Origin: Polytrichum commune
Lineage: Eukaryota > Streptophyta > Polytrichopsida > Polytrichales > Polytrichaceae
Direction of reading: 5' to 3'
NCBI GenBank assembly: GCA_950295325.1
Contig: OX485805.1
Span: 33,531,501 to 33,595,500 of the forward strand
DNA length: 64,000 nt
In this document: positions 11,776 to 24,071 of the stretch, piece by piece
Numbering within the stretch: the first letter of the stretch is position 1
Layout: each line of letters begins with the position of its first letter
Notes under the pieces: model-generated
What the model was told of the DNA's origin: nothing
The model's input: only the letters and a program-made list of their open reading frames with translations
The model's database searches: none
Translations under genes and position numbers: made by a program

Positions 11776-14077
11776 TGTAATCTATGATATAAGGCTTTTT
11801 CTTCACTTCAAGTCTATGCAAGTTTTAGTCTACACATAGCCACACTCCACCTCCGAGTGTGCAACATGCAACCTAGCTTGAGGTCCCATCAATATAACCT
11901 TCTTTCCAACTCTGTAATTCTTATGACGTGTCACTAGGCGTGATTCCTTGTGCAACCAGACACATGGATTTCATTGATGCATCACTTCATATCTTCCGAT
12001 GATATGTGCAAGTAGGTTGTCCATGCTCATTTATTGACATTCCACACTATTTTGAATATTTGTTACCTTAGCAACAAATTATAAGATTTATCGTATTAAT
12101 GTGGTTGCTATATGGATGAATTGCAAAGTTGTACGTTTTTGTAAAGTTGATTTCAACCCAATATAATTTGCTTGGGTAAAAAAGCCACCTAAATTCTCAA
12201 TTGTCTCATACAAATCACATGATCAATATCCTATGAGAAATGGGGAACTCATGACTAATATCGATTGGAGCCCCATTCACCTTAGTTCCAATGGTATGCT
12301 AGTGCCAACATATATGTGTGTAATGTTGTATAATATGTATTATAGAAAATGGTACAATGTGTATTGCCATGTGATTTATGATCCTCACAAGTATTATAGA
12401 GTGCAAGTAAGATGTAAGATGTTAGTTGCATGTGAATTTCTAAATTTGTTGATTGGGGGTTAGGGTGGAGGGAGTCTACCTATGTACGTGAATGCTAGTT
12501 GGGCAATGAGATATTGGTGCTAGCATGTATGTCTCAAGGTTGGTTTGGAGATTTCATAGGCTATAAAGACTAATATTGGGTGGTGACATGTGGACATGTG
12601 GTATGATGTGACTTGGACACACTCAATTAAATGTCATGCTTCGTCCCACTCCACAACATTTCCATAACGTCTAGGTAGTACCCTACAAGTAGGTTGGAGC
12701 CCCCATGTACATCGTCACCTTCATCTCTTTGGAACAAAGGTGTTTGCTTGTGGGTCCATCACATGGAGGTTTGGTTTCACTATATCATCTCCCATTGTGT
12801 ATCTTGAAATATCTAGAAGCTCATACACAAATATTAGTTTGTTGAGCATGAATTCATGATTTTGCGTGTTTCAAGGTGAACTTATGTGGGCATTGTGTTG
12901 TGTTGCTCTCCCGGTCTTCTGCTTATTCCAATAGAAGGTAAGAAATTTAAAAAGAGGCACAAGGACTATGTGGCCTCTAGGAGCTCTCTCAATCCGTTGC
13001 TCATTCCAAACATCATCCATGCAACTTTAGAGATGATGATTGATTTATGATTAATTAGTCATTAGGAGCCCTCCCGATCTTGTGGTGATATCATAGAAGT
13101 ATGTAGTAGAAATATATAGTCTAAGATTTCTGTTGCTATTTGGATTGTATATATTTTTTGGTTTATCGTACATTGTTTGATGCGATACACAACTTCTGTA
13201 TGAGATTTTATGAATAAAGTTGTATTTGGGTGCAAGCATGGTAAAGTGGACCCAAAAAATGCTCTAGTCTACTAAAACCATAATTGTCTGGTCAAAGGCC
13301 TAAAAGTACTAGCAAAGCGTTGTTTAAATTGAATTTCTTTCATGATGACCTTTGTTGTTGTGTTGATTCCTCAAATGTAGAAAATCAAGTTGAGATCTTC
13401 AAAACTTATCATTAAAAGTGATGCTCAAAAGCAAATGGTTGGGTCTGATTTTGGACATAGATTCATGACCTTGACTATTTTGAAGTTCAACTTTTCTTTT
13501 TATATTCCTTAAATTTATTATCTACTTGAGGGTATCATCACAAAATTTTTTGGAAAACCATCAATTTAATGTAATTTTATCATACTTTAAACAATTTTGA
13601 GACAATCACTTGTTCAATATCACCTACTTGCACACCACTTGTACTGTCTTCTAAAATATGAAAACTTTTCTTGGAATTGATTTTCATCATAATTTTCTTG
13701 GCTTTGTATATCAATATGTTCTAAAAATGTCTATGATTTATTTTTTCACAATATCCAAAGTTAGTGTATAATTTTGAATCACTTTCACTGAACACTAGGC
13801 ATGGATCATAAGATGTCCACTCTACTGTGCTTGCACTCATTTCCTAAATCTCATTTCTATCCTCTAGATATGCTTCATTTTCATATATTTTGTTGAGTGT
13901 ATTTATTTCAAGTGGTATGGATGGGAGACTTCCCGATGTTCTCGGAGATTAACCTTATTGTAATAATTTGTCGTCAAATTTGTAAGGTATTCTTATAAAT
14001 ACTTGTTCTTTTAAGTGAAGCCAAGAATAATTTGGGCATTGGGAGTCCCATTCTTCTTTATTGAAATGTTTTAGGGC
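11776..14077. other. Intergenic, no gene recognised
   Basis: AT-rich sequence with no frame that resembles a protein family. A 76-codon frame at 12233-12463 and a 69-codon minus frame at 14164-13955 (which overlaps the MITE end) show no recognisable domain. Confidence 0.5.
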
Positions 14078-14078
14078 C

Positions 14079-14483
14079 ACAGGGAGGTCACTCCATTGTA
14101 AAGTTGAATAACCATGTGCGAACACTTTACATGTAAAACATAAAGCATCACCAAAATGGGTCAAACTTTTATCAAATTTTTTTTATTGTAGATATACACA
14201 ATACCTATTACATAGAAGAAAATGGTAACTAAATTTGATGATTTTTTTAAAAATAAAACATAATGTTTCTAACTAGAATAATGCAGAATTGAACTAAAAA
14301 AAATACTTAAAAAATGAAGATGATTAAAATTTTCAAAAAATATATACAAAAGATACTATCAATGGTTATGTATATGTAGAAAAAATGGCAGAAATTTTAA
14401 AATTATCTATGGCATGTCATATAGGGGTAGCAAACTTTGTTCGCACGTGGTGTTCATCTTGACAATGGAGTGACCTCCCCGTG
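14079..14483. mobile_element. Mutator-type MITE with long terminal inverted repeats
   Basis: The ends are inverted repeats of about 45 bp: left (A)CAGGGAGGTCACTCCATTGT, right (read inward) CACGGGGAGGTCACTCCATT, both continuing to ...TGCGAACA. The 9 bp on the left (TTTAGGGCC, 14070-14078) and on the right (TTTAGGACC, 14484-14492) match at 8 of 9 positions, as expected for an ageing target-site duplication. Long TIRs with a 9-bp duplication fit a non-autonomous Mutator-like element. The interior is AT-rich and non-coding. The exact left boundary is ambiguous by one base. Confidence 0.7.
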
Positions 14484-15740
14484 TTTAGGACCTCTATTCA
14501 CTAGTTTCCTAATTAAGTTAGAATTCATCATCATTAATTGAATAAGTTACAAATTCAGATTGCTTAACTATCTGAATTCAATTAATTGCTTGTTAAAAAA
14601 TACCCCTAACAATATGTGCGTTGCTTGGGGGGTTGGGGGGGGGGGGGCAACTCCAATAAGGGAGCGTGTCCCCCGAAGTAGGAGATGTTGCATAATTTGA
14701 ATGATACCAAAGGCCAACATAATGTTGTGTCGTTGTGACCCTAACTACATAGCGAGATTCATGTACCATACAACCCCTTCCTCCTGAAAGCATGTTGTGT
14801 TGAGCATTGAATATCTTAGGTCTCAAAATTGGACGTTTCTACCTTATGAGGTTTGAGAGTATGATGTTGGTTTTGGGATGTGAGGTATTGCCCAAAAAAG
14901 TTTGTTGTCATGGAGTTCACTTTAAAGAATGGACATGGTTCATTGGTTGTGCCCAAAACAATACAGTAAAGTAAAGTAAAGTAAAGTAAAATATAATAAA
15001 ACAACAAGGATGGGTAGTGCTAGGTTGGGTGATGTTGCCCTGCTTGGAATGTATTGAGGCTGATATACCGTGTATTGTTGTGCTACATTGCATGGGAGGC
15101 ACCGTCACTCTAGCGTAGCGAGATTCATGGACCATGCACGGAGGGGGCAGAGTTGGCAGCACCAGTTGCACAAATACTTGTAGCTTTGGGGCTTTTACAC
15201 CATGGACCTTGAAGTCGTCCCAAGGCCTTGTAAAATTTGTGATTAGTTGTTGAACTCATCCTGGAACCACTTTGGTTTACACCAAGAAAAAAATGTCAGA
15301 GTGACCATGAAGTTCGAGATCCCCAAAAGTCATATTTTAAGGTCTACATTATGCACTGACATGGTTCAACGGATTTTGCGGTGGGAGAGGGAAAAGAGAT
15401 GCTTTGGTGGAAAAAAGGCAAAATTTTGTTATAATAAATTTTGAATGGTTTTTTTTGTTTTTGAGAATTGAAGAGAAGCGAAGACAAGAGAAAACAAGAA
15501 AATGATTAAACTTAAATTCTTTTTCAAAATTAACCTTTTGGAAAAATATTAAAAAGATCACCGCATTCACTTTTTGTGCATGGTCATTCCTCTTGGTTCA
15601 CATTTGATTTACACCTGGGGAGGGACACGAAAACTTTGTAAATTGCTTTTTTTTTAAAGTTGGACCATGGAAAAAGGCCATCTTGCATGGTCCGACTTCC
15701 TGGTCCATTGTGTAGCCGGCCCTTAGCATCACCACCATCA
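14484..15740. other. Intergenic repeat-rich DNA upstream of the deubiquitinase gene
   Basis: Contains a 13-G run at 14635-14647, a (GTAAA)n microsatellite at about 14965-14990, and a segment at about 15573-15715 with CATGGTC...TGGACCATGG motifs that resembles, in reverse orientation, sequence at 26261-26420. No gene was recognised. Confidence 0.5.
14965..14992. repeat. (AGTAA)n microsatellite
   Basis: Five consecutive copies of a 5-bp unit (AGTAA in one register). Confidence 0.8.
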
Positions 15741-16085
15741 TCAGCATGATTTATCTTCACCCGAATTGTACTCTACCAAAGTGATGAAGCTGGAGCCGCG
15801 ATTGCTGAGGAGATATTGTATGCCCAAGCTGCTGCATTTACGTGTCAAGCAACTGGGCACTGTATGTGTTGATCCCTGGCTGGCTTGCTTTTCCTTCACC
15901 TCGGCCCGGCACCTGAACGTGTCAATCTTTCACGTAACTAAGCCCCCACAGACTCATCATCCTCATCATCATCTTCGTTGTTCAGTCAATTCGCTGCACT
16001 GCCCTGCCTTGCCCGGCCTGCGGACGAACGGACTTGTCATTTCCAACACTCTTGCGGCTTCACCCTAAATCACGGAAACATAAAA

Positions 16086-16215
16086 CACCCCCCTTTTTTA
16101 GTAGAATCTCGGTAACCTCGGTGCCCCAACCCATCATCGCTGGTGACTGGGGCACAAAACCCCCACTTTTAAAGCAGATTTCTCGGTAACTTCGGTGCCC
16201 AAAGTTCGAACCCAT
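16086..16215 (+). repeat. Imperfect 75-bp tandem duplication 5' of the deubiquitinase exon
   Basis: The block ACCCCC..TTTTT..GTAGAAT-CTCGGTAACCTCGGTGCCC...CCCATC occurs at about 16086 and again at about 16158 with a few substitutions (TTTCTCGGTAACTTCGGTGC). It lies between a possible 5' exon (ending 15861) and the main exon, so it is probably intronic or 5' UTR. Confidence 0.6.
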
Positions 16216-16344
16216 CGTCACCAGTCTCATCATCATTGTTTAGCTTCTACGCTAATTACTATACTTTGTGTAACTTTTGCTCACTAACCCACCCTTGCAG
16301 CAGTTACTGTGATCTGCAAAAATATACTTTTTGATTCCGATCAG

Positions 16345-17945
16345 TGTTTGGGGAGCATGCAGAATTAGCAGAGTTGCAATCTTGTGTGCAGGGGGAGGAG
16401 GTGGTGGGTATATGCAAGATTAGTGGCGTTGAGGTCGAGGATGCTGCAGGGATGATGGAGCTTGAGGATGCTGCAGAGATGGTGGAGGTCGAGGATGGGA
16501 ACCTGCCGGACTTGGAGGGCACTTTGATTGATGATGGAGATAATTGTGAGCCTGAAAGCGCAGGGCAGAAGAATCGGCGGGCGTTGCTGGAGATGGACTT
16601 GCAGGAATGCATACGGAGTTTGCTCATGTCGCAGATGTGTGAGCCTTCGACTGTGAAGCAGGTGCAGCAGGACGCAAGCTATTCTTCCTCATCGTCAGGA
16701 TTAATGTGGCTGCTGCAGAAATGTTTGGAGGACGATCACAATCTTCACCCACCGGATGCTGCTGCTGCAGCCGAGCAGCAGAAACGGTCCAGGAGCCGCA
16801 GCCCTTCCTCCTCGGCTGTGGTATTGTCAGGCTACATCGAGCACTTCGAGAGTAAGTTGACGGAGGATCTGGGGTGGGGCTGCGGCTGGCGTAACATCCA
16901 GATGATGTGCTCGTACTTGCTGGCGCATCAGGATCACGCAGACATGAGGGAGATCATGTTCGGTGGTGCAGGGTTTGTGCCCAACATCTCCGCATTGCAG
17001 CGGTGGCTCGAAGTGGCATGGGCCAAGGGGTTCGACGTCTCGGGTGCCGAGTACTTCGACTGGAAGATTGCAGGGACGCAAAAGTGGATTGGTACCACCG
17101 AGTGCGCGGCGCTCCTTCGCTCGTTTGGGGTGCGTGCCCGAATCATCGACTTCCGAGCGGTGGGCAACAAGCAGAGGAAAGATGGGTTGCGAACCAAGTG
17201 CGGCTCCCGGGATTCCCTTCAACCCATGAACCTCTACGAAATCTCGTTAGACCAAATGCAAGGTGATCATCAGCATCAGCATCAGAATCAGGAGGATGTG
17301 GGAAAATTCCATGTGCAAGCTCCCGCGTGCCATCTGCCATGCGAGAAGCACGACAAGTGTGAGCTGTGTATGAGTTTTGTGGAGGAGCGGAAACTCACCT
17401 CGGTCGCCGAACGGCAGGAGGATCAACTCGCCTCTTCGGAGGTCATCACCTCCGACCAGCGTAACTGGGATTGCAGAACCGGAGGTGGAAATTCCAAGTT
17501 CGATCATGGCACCGAGAGCGAGGTGAACCACGAGCACATGACTAACTGGATTTGGAACTACTTCTTGTCCGAAACAAAGACGGATCCTAGGACGAAGACG
17601 TCCTGCATCACTCTGAGCAACTTCTCCCCCTTGTACTTCCAGCACCGAGGTCACTCCCGCACCATTGTGGGCATTGAGCGGTGCATTAACCGGTCGTCCA
17701 GTCGAGGTAGCAATTTGAGCCAGGAAGTAGCGGAGGATCAGTTGATCATGTTGGACCCCTCTCTCAAAACAAGTGACATCATAACCTCTCTTCGGAGGAA
17801 CCAGGGGTGGCAGAAGCTAATGAAGCGTGGATTGCATACTTTGAAGGAAGCGGAGTACCAGCTCTGTTTCATTGAGCCTGGCATTGCCACTGGGGACGAG
17901 TTGGAGAGCTTGAAAGTCCTCAGCAGCATTCGATACAAATACTGA
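16345..17945 (+). CDS. ZUFSP/ZUP1-type deubiquitinase (peptidase family C78)
   Basis: Cysteine protease of the C78 papain-like fold. The ZUFSP branch cleaves K63-linked ubiquitin chains and acts in genome maintenance in animals; the plant role is inferred. The exon carries the full catalytic domain: Cys in GWGCGWRN (codon 16881-16883), His in the QHRGHSRT motif (17652-17654) and Asp in MLDPS (17754-17756), the Cys-His-Asp order of ZUFSP rather than the Asp-Pro-His of UFM1 proteases. The region from 16344 to the stop at 17945 is open without interruption. The first in-frame ATGs are at 16452, but the frame is open upstream to a good acceptor (CAG at 16342-16344), so the protein probably begins in an unseen 5' exon. 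A candidate exon ending 15861 at a GTATGT donor joins in phase (T + TG) but has no ATG. The N-terminal zinc fingers of the family were not found. Before the catalytic core lie acidic DAA-M-E-ED repeats and RSRSRSPSSS. A Cys-rich insertion (CHLPCEKHDKCELC) sits between the catalytic Cys and His. Confidence 0.85.
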
Positions 17946-20900
17946 AGAAAATTGCAGGTCGATTGCAACTTAGGTTTCCACATTCGTTTGATAAGTGATG
18001 GTGGTGGAGGGTTCTTTTGCCTGTCAGATCGAAGGTTTGACCCATCCCGCACGATAACCTCACACGATTCATGTGAAGGTATAATTCTTCACATGGAGGC
18101 AGGCGATCTTCAACTTCTCTCTGCGCATTTTGCCGGGTAGGTTTGCGTAGTTTGGTTGGTTGGTTGCAACCAGGTGCATAATTTGATTACCACAGGATAA
18201 GTTGTCTGTACGTATCATGGATTCATTGGCTTTTTTTTCACCGATGCAGGTGTTCAGAAAATTTGACAGCAACTTTAATAACTTAAAAAGGAGTACCACT
18301 ATGCCCCCACTCTCTTATGGACAGGCTGACGAGTTTGAATGAATGTGTTTGGGGTTCACTAAGGGACAGCGGAATTGACAAATGCTTGTCATCTTGCAGC
18401 AGCAAAGTGATGCGTGCCACTTGCTCATGTTTACTTGTCTCATTTTTTTGTTAGAGGATTTCACAACAACTCTCAGAATGGCCTCCATTTCAAGGTGCGA
18501 TGCCCTAATATTATTTGTTTTGTTTTCTTGTGACTTTGGATCTTTAAATTCCATTGCTACCAACCAGTCCTCTCTAGGGTTGATACTGTTATTTCAAGGT
18601 GTAAGTGATCAGTTTTCCAGTGCTAACTCATAAATTAGCTAATGATTCATTTAACAGCTTCACCTCATATTACACTTTTTAAGAGGGACTGTCAATCATA
18701 AAATGTAGAAACAAAAGATAATAACGGAAACCCTATATATTATATGCATTGATGTAATGTCGTATTTTGATGTGATAGAATCCACATGAAATTAATGTTG
18801 ATGTAATGGATCTAGAGCTTTATGATGCTTGCCCTCGATTGTTGGTGCTTCTCACTGTTGGAACAGCTCTGCTCTTCTGCATTTGCTGCAAATGTATCCT
18901 TTTTGTGTGGTTGTTCCCTAGCAAATGTCCAAAATTTCATATTCTTTTGGAACGCAAAGTTTTCAATGTGAGTGAGATTAATGAGTTGGACATTTGTGAT
19001 CACCCTGTGATTACACTATTGGAATGGATTTCGTCATCAATTGATGCTGTTGTCTCTTCATTCAAATCTGGGGGCATGGGTAGGTTAACTGGTGAATATA
19101 CTTTTCAGGTACTGCTCATGCCGGGCAAGAATGAAATTTTATGTTTGAAGTTGAAAAAGAAATTGTGGAGGGGAGGTTGTAAAAGGGATCTGCTACATTT
19201 TCACTGGTGAGAGTATACCCATTAGTTCACAATTCCACATGTTGGGGGATTGAGCTTTGTTTCTTGTCGTATTGTGCACGAGGAATACGGAATGTTTGTG
19301 CTTCCCAGTTCAACCTCATTGTGATTAGCAGTGTGGTTTGCCTTGCTTAAACTGATGACAATTTCATATGTGATATTTCATTTTCTTTGTTTATATTCAC
19401 GCACATAATTATTGCCTTGGCTTGTTTGTGATGAAATGCTGTGTATGTTTTTCATTTAGGGTTAAATACTACGAATTAGTCACATATGGTTCTACCTCGT
19501 CTAGGCTGTTGATGTGATGCTATATCTAGTTTCTTCTAATTCAATACCATTTGGATGTGGGAACTGACGCTAGTTCAAACCCAGTTTCTGAGTGTTTCAT
19601 GTTTGGGAGTTTGATTTGTTGGGAGGAGTGCAATGTTTGAGTAGTTTCAAGCTTGTTAGAAACACCCTGTTTATTTTGGACAAGACCTTTGATTTTGGTT
19701 GACCTTGTGTTTGGCTTTGTGTGCTTGGAGTGTTTTTATACAACGACATTATCACAACTCAGTTATTTGAACCCCTGAAATCTATCTATCCATTGCTCAA
19801 ACGTGGTATTGAGCGCAACAAAAAGTGAGAAAAAGAAACAAGCCTTTCCTGCAACAAAGTGGAGGATAGGCAAAGTAGAGGAGGGCTGGGAGGTGCAGGG
19901 CCCAGAGAAGGTTTTGGCCAGGGCAGGAGAGGAGAGAAACAGGGGCTAAAGTAAGGTATGTGGCCCTTATGATGTGGACACTCTTCTTGGTCGAAGACCT
20001 AACTTAGACAGCCCTTATTTGGTTATTATTCTTGATTGGACACCCTACATTTGAGTGATATATGGTTTGGTAGGGCTTCAAGAACAGATGTCAAGAAGAC
20101 ATGCTTTTATACAAATGAGATTGGACTATTGTACGCTCTCAATTATATCCAGCATAATCAGGGGGAGTCGGGACCTTTATGACCATCCAATGAAGATGAG
20201 AATCTAAGTTCACTTTGATAATGGAATAGATATCCAGATCGGCTCCAAAAATGATGAGGAAAGCAGCTATAACCTCAATTTAGATTTGCTACCATCTCGA
20301 CCTAATCATGTGTCTTCTATCCTAGAAGTGGGCCAGCTGGAAAAAGTAACTGTTTAAGACCCATCTACCTTATACAATTGAGTGGTTTATGAGAAGTTAA
20401 GTATGGACATGAGTATAACTTACATGTTCCGGTGAGATTGAACTCCTGTAGTGCCTTTTCACTGTGCTAATGAATATGGAAGTTATTTCCACATCACATG
20501 CACTATCCCACAAAGTCCAAACCAACCAGTGCATCATATGTCACACCCGAACAATTTTGTGCTGATACTGCTTCAGGTCACTACTATAGTATGTGCTCCA
20601 TAAATTTTCATCATTTTGTGTCTTATATTTGACACACTTGGGAAGGCAGTCTTCACATTCACACAAATAGAAAGGTATTTACTTGAACCGTTTTTGCAAT
20701 TCAACTCTGATTCTGAACCTTGAAATGACACTCTTCCTATATTAAGGTAAGGCAGTTCTCCAATCCAATGGCTAAACTTGTGGAGTTGAAGTGCCCACAA
20801 TAGGGCCACCCAGCTTATTAGAGCCTGCTCATATGTTGGGAGAGCTAGCATTAAATCACCAGCCTTGGCCCCCTCCCCTCCTTGGGCTGGCTCTCAACCA

Positions 20901-22091
20901 GATAGATTATAAGTTAATCCATAAATGCTTCCCAAATAATAAGTGCTGAACTCCAGGGATAATATTATATCCAAATAACATTGTAACTCCATACCAGGGT
21001 TTTTAAAAAAAAATGGCTCTATAAGTATCTCCATGTTAACTGTATAACGCTTAATGAAGAATGTCATTCGACTTTTCGTTTATTTTATCCAAATTTAAAG
21101 TTGACAATAGTATGCAAAATTTTCTAAACAGTTGGGAGTTAGGTCACAAGGGAGGAGTTATAACAGTTGATTGTTGGTCACAACATAGGTTTTGTACGTG
21201 GAAATTGATGTGGAGTTGGCACTAACCCACCAAACCACATTGCTTACTAAGTTATTTTCACCCTTTTTTCATGTTTTTGTTCTAAAGGAAAAATTTCACC
21301 TTATTATTTTTGGTGCAATTAAGGCTCATGAAGTGAAAAAAAGAAAAGAAAAAAAAGCTTTGAACGGTTGTCATTGGTGACAAGTATGACAACTATTTTG
21401 ACGTTTCCTTGTAAAAAAACTATATTGATGAACCCAATTATTGAGGGAGGGCTAATAGTTTGTGTGGGACATTAGGGAAGGTAATACTAAATATGTTTAA
21501 TATAAAAACGGAATGGAACTGTAGGGGAGAGTAATGTTATCTTGACAAACATGTGTTTGCACATATGTTTATTTTAATCACTCTACAAACACTTTAGAGC
21601 ACACTCATTCTCTTGAAATGTATGGTAAATGAGCTTGTATTCATGAATTTAGTAGCACTCAGTAAAAAATTTAGCACTCACTAGTTTTGAGACTTGGGAA
21701 AATAGTGCGTGTTTTAGGAATTAATACCCCACACACTAATTGGGATTATCAATGTAGTGACTTTATAAATAGTGTTGCACAATATATCCATGGGAGAAAT
21801 GTTGGGCTATAGAGAATTTGCCCCTTCACATGTTCTTCGCCATTATGATGTATGGCAGATGAAGGCATGGCCTAGGGTGTTCTACGAACAGACACTTTAT
21901 TCACTCCAGCCTCCTTCGGAGACCGGAGTTCTTCTTCTGGCAGATGACATCCGAGTGGGAATCTGTGACTTAGCTTAGAAGCTTCCCATTACCCCCACCA
22001 CCTTTCGGAAACATTGAAACAGAGGAAAACATCTAAGTGTGAAGTCACTTATGAATTGGAATTATGTTATTTTTATGTTGTTTATTTCATG
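17946..22091. other. 3' flank of the deubiquitinase gene and intergenic DNA
   Basis: The first few hundred bases probably hold the 3' UTR. Beyond that the sequence is T-rich with no recognised gene. One frame with a true ATG, 18806-19210 (134 codons), has a hydrophobic, cysteine-containing stretch near its N-terminus that could span a membrane, but no homologue comes to mind and nothing around it supports expression. A G-rich patch lies at 19860-19950. Confidence 0.5.
18806..19210 (+). CDS. Hypothetical small membrane-like ORF (doubtful)
   Basis: Starts with ATG and runs 134 codons. Residues 11-36 are strongly hydrophobic (leucine, valine, cysteine) and would form one membrane segment; the rest is mixed with a basic C-terminus. 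I do not recognise it. It lies 0.86 kb downstream of the deubiquitinase stop on the same strand, so it could equally be a chance frame in its 3' flank. Base composition is AT-rich like the surrounding non-coding DNA, which argues against a gene. Confidence 0.15.
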   Translation: MDLELYDACPRLLVLLTVGTALLFCICCKCILFVWLFPSKCPKFHILLERKVFNVSEINELDICDHPVITLLEWISSSIDAVVSSFKSGGMGRLTGEYTFQVLLMPGKNEILCLKLKKKLWRGGCKRDLLHFHW

Positions 22092-22398
22092 GTAAGGTAG
22101 GAGCACCTTAAACTGAGAAGTTTAGCTATTCGGCATACACGTGATAGCCGTATGAAACCAAAAAAAAACAAATTCTCAGGTACAAAAAATGAGACCATGT
22201 GTATTGCAATTTTTATTTTTTTCTCTTCAATTTTGAATTAAATACAAATATCAAAGTGAAAATTGTGTTGGCACCCAAAACCGTTAGGGGGCCTAATGTT
22301 CACATGGTGAACATTCTCAAAGCAACATGTACTTACTATGCAAGATTTCGAGGTGGTGGTATTGGGTGTTGTCTTGGTTTAAGGTGCTCCTACCTTAC
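22092..22398. mobile_element. MITE-like element with 22-bp perfect terminal inverted repeats
   Basis: Left end GTAAGGTAGGAGCACCTTAA (extended by AC) and right end TTAAGGTGCTCCTACCTTAC (preceded by GT) are exact reverse complements over 22 bp, 307 bp apart overall. The flanking CAT/ATG bases extend the symmetry imperfectly. I see no clear target-site duplication, so the superfamily is not assigned. The interior is AT-rich and non-coding. Confidence 0.65.
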
Positions 22399-24071
22399 AT
22401 GTTAGAGCATCCCCACATGAAGTTGTTAAATGTGTCTGCCAAACTTGCTAGGGCGGGGTAATGGGAAACCCCAAATGATGATGGGGTTGAGATTTCAAAG
22501 TTTTTACAATGGATGGGCCAAGTGCCATTGTGGCCCTCCTTTTTCGGGTCCATATATACACCAGGAGGCTTGACATCAAACAAATAATAACTCTCACGTT
22601 GACAAATTGTTGATTTTGGGGCAGAGGATATGGTGTAGGGTCAACATATGACAACATTTCTAAGATTAAATGGCAAACCCACCCAACTTTTAAGCGAGGT
22701 GGACTATCCTTATGAGCAATCTGGCGGTTGTTTTGGCGCTTGATTATGCGGGATGTGGTTTGGTGGGAACTTGTTAAGTGTGGGCCCATGCGGATGCTTT
22801 TACTTATTAAGCTCCACTCCTTAACCCTCTACCCAATGCCATAAGCCTTAAATACACCACAAGATAGTGTGGCACGTTGATGTGGCAAATTCTCAACCAT
22901 ACATGCACATCTAAAGACCCCCTATTTATATTATAAATAAAATGGAATTTTTAAATGGTTCCAAAAATCAAAATATAATCTTCCTAGTACCACCTTATCG
23001 CCTGAGTCCCCTTTCACCCTACCCCATACCATCCCTCACCATATACACACACCTCAAAGAAAAAGAAAAAGAACTAAACTAAATTAGACTTAAATTTTTT
23101 TTACCCCTTATATCAATTCTTAGATATAGAACTACAAGTCACACACCACTTACTACATAGTTTATGGTATTTAATATCATATGTCTAATAGTGTCACTTA
23201 CCCTATTTTAGGTGTATGCTAGGTTACATCCAGCGAATTTTATTTGGGCGATTATTCGCATTTAATGCTATATCCTAAATGATGCCACGAAATTCCCTAT
23301 TAGAATAATACAATCTAGGTGTCCCCAAATCGTCCAAATCTACCATGAGTAAAAGCAGTAAAACTCCTCCATGCTGCCCCCACCTCCCGCCCATTCCGTC
23401 ACGTCGCCGTTGGGTCACCTCGCCGACCCTACACATCGGCGGCCCATCCCTCCACTCCGCCACCTTATGTCGCCGGATTCTCCACATCGCTCCTGGCCAT
23501 TCGCGGCCACCTGTTCATATGGATGAAGCCCTTTTGCAGACTGGCAGATTCATCCGCTGGTTCCATTCGTGGCGAACTTGTGCATTGTCCACTCTCTCCA
23601 GAGTCCAGACTCCAGATCTGATAGACAATGTTGTGCATGATTGTTCTGTTGAGGCCGTTAAAGTTGGAGGCTTGGAGCCACATTGAAGTATGGGCATTTT
23701 TTAGGTACGGTTTGTGCACAATTCTCACTGCATTCACTAATGAGGATGAGGATGGGTGTGGGTATAGGGAGTGGGCGTTACAGAGCTGGGAGTGGCGACA
23801 TCTTATTTATGGAATCTGCAATCAACAGGTATGTGCATTGTTGTTTTCCGAAGTGGTATGTGCAATTGTTGTGTGTGCATTGGCGTCGCCTTTGCCCGAT
23901 CTGGTTTTCTGTGATCGCATGTTGTGTGTGCATTGGCGTCGTCGCCTTTGCCTGATCTGGTTTTGTGTGATCGCCTGGTGTTCGCCTCGCTGCTCCACAT
24001 CGCTTGGCTACCTGGGAGTTAGTTTTGTGTGGTCGCCTGTGGATCTGCGATCCCCTGCTCCGGCGTTTCTC
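22399..24071. other. Intergenic, with a GC-rich stretch preceding the hAT remnant
   Basis: From about 23340 to 23600 the DNA becomes GC-rich, and at 23866-23975 it contains two copies of a roughly 55-bp unit (GTGTGTGCATTGGCGTCG...CTGATCTGGTTTT-TGTGATCGC). This may be the 5' end of the transposon that follows, or captured host sequence. The frame from 23628 reads through into the hAT N-terminus, but its upstream part is not conserved-looking. Confidence 0.4.

Noticed and set aside
16827-17654. Minus- and plus-strand frames of 60-135 codons inside the deubiquitinase exon
   Set aside because: Shadows of the GC-rich real coding strand, without family resemblance.
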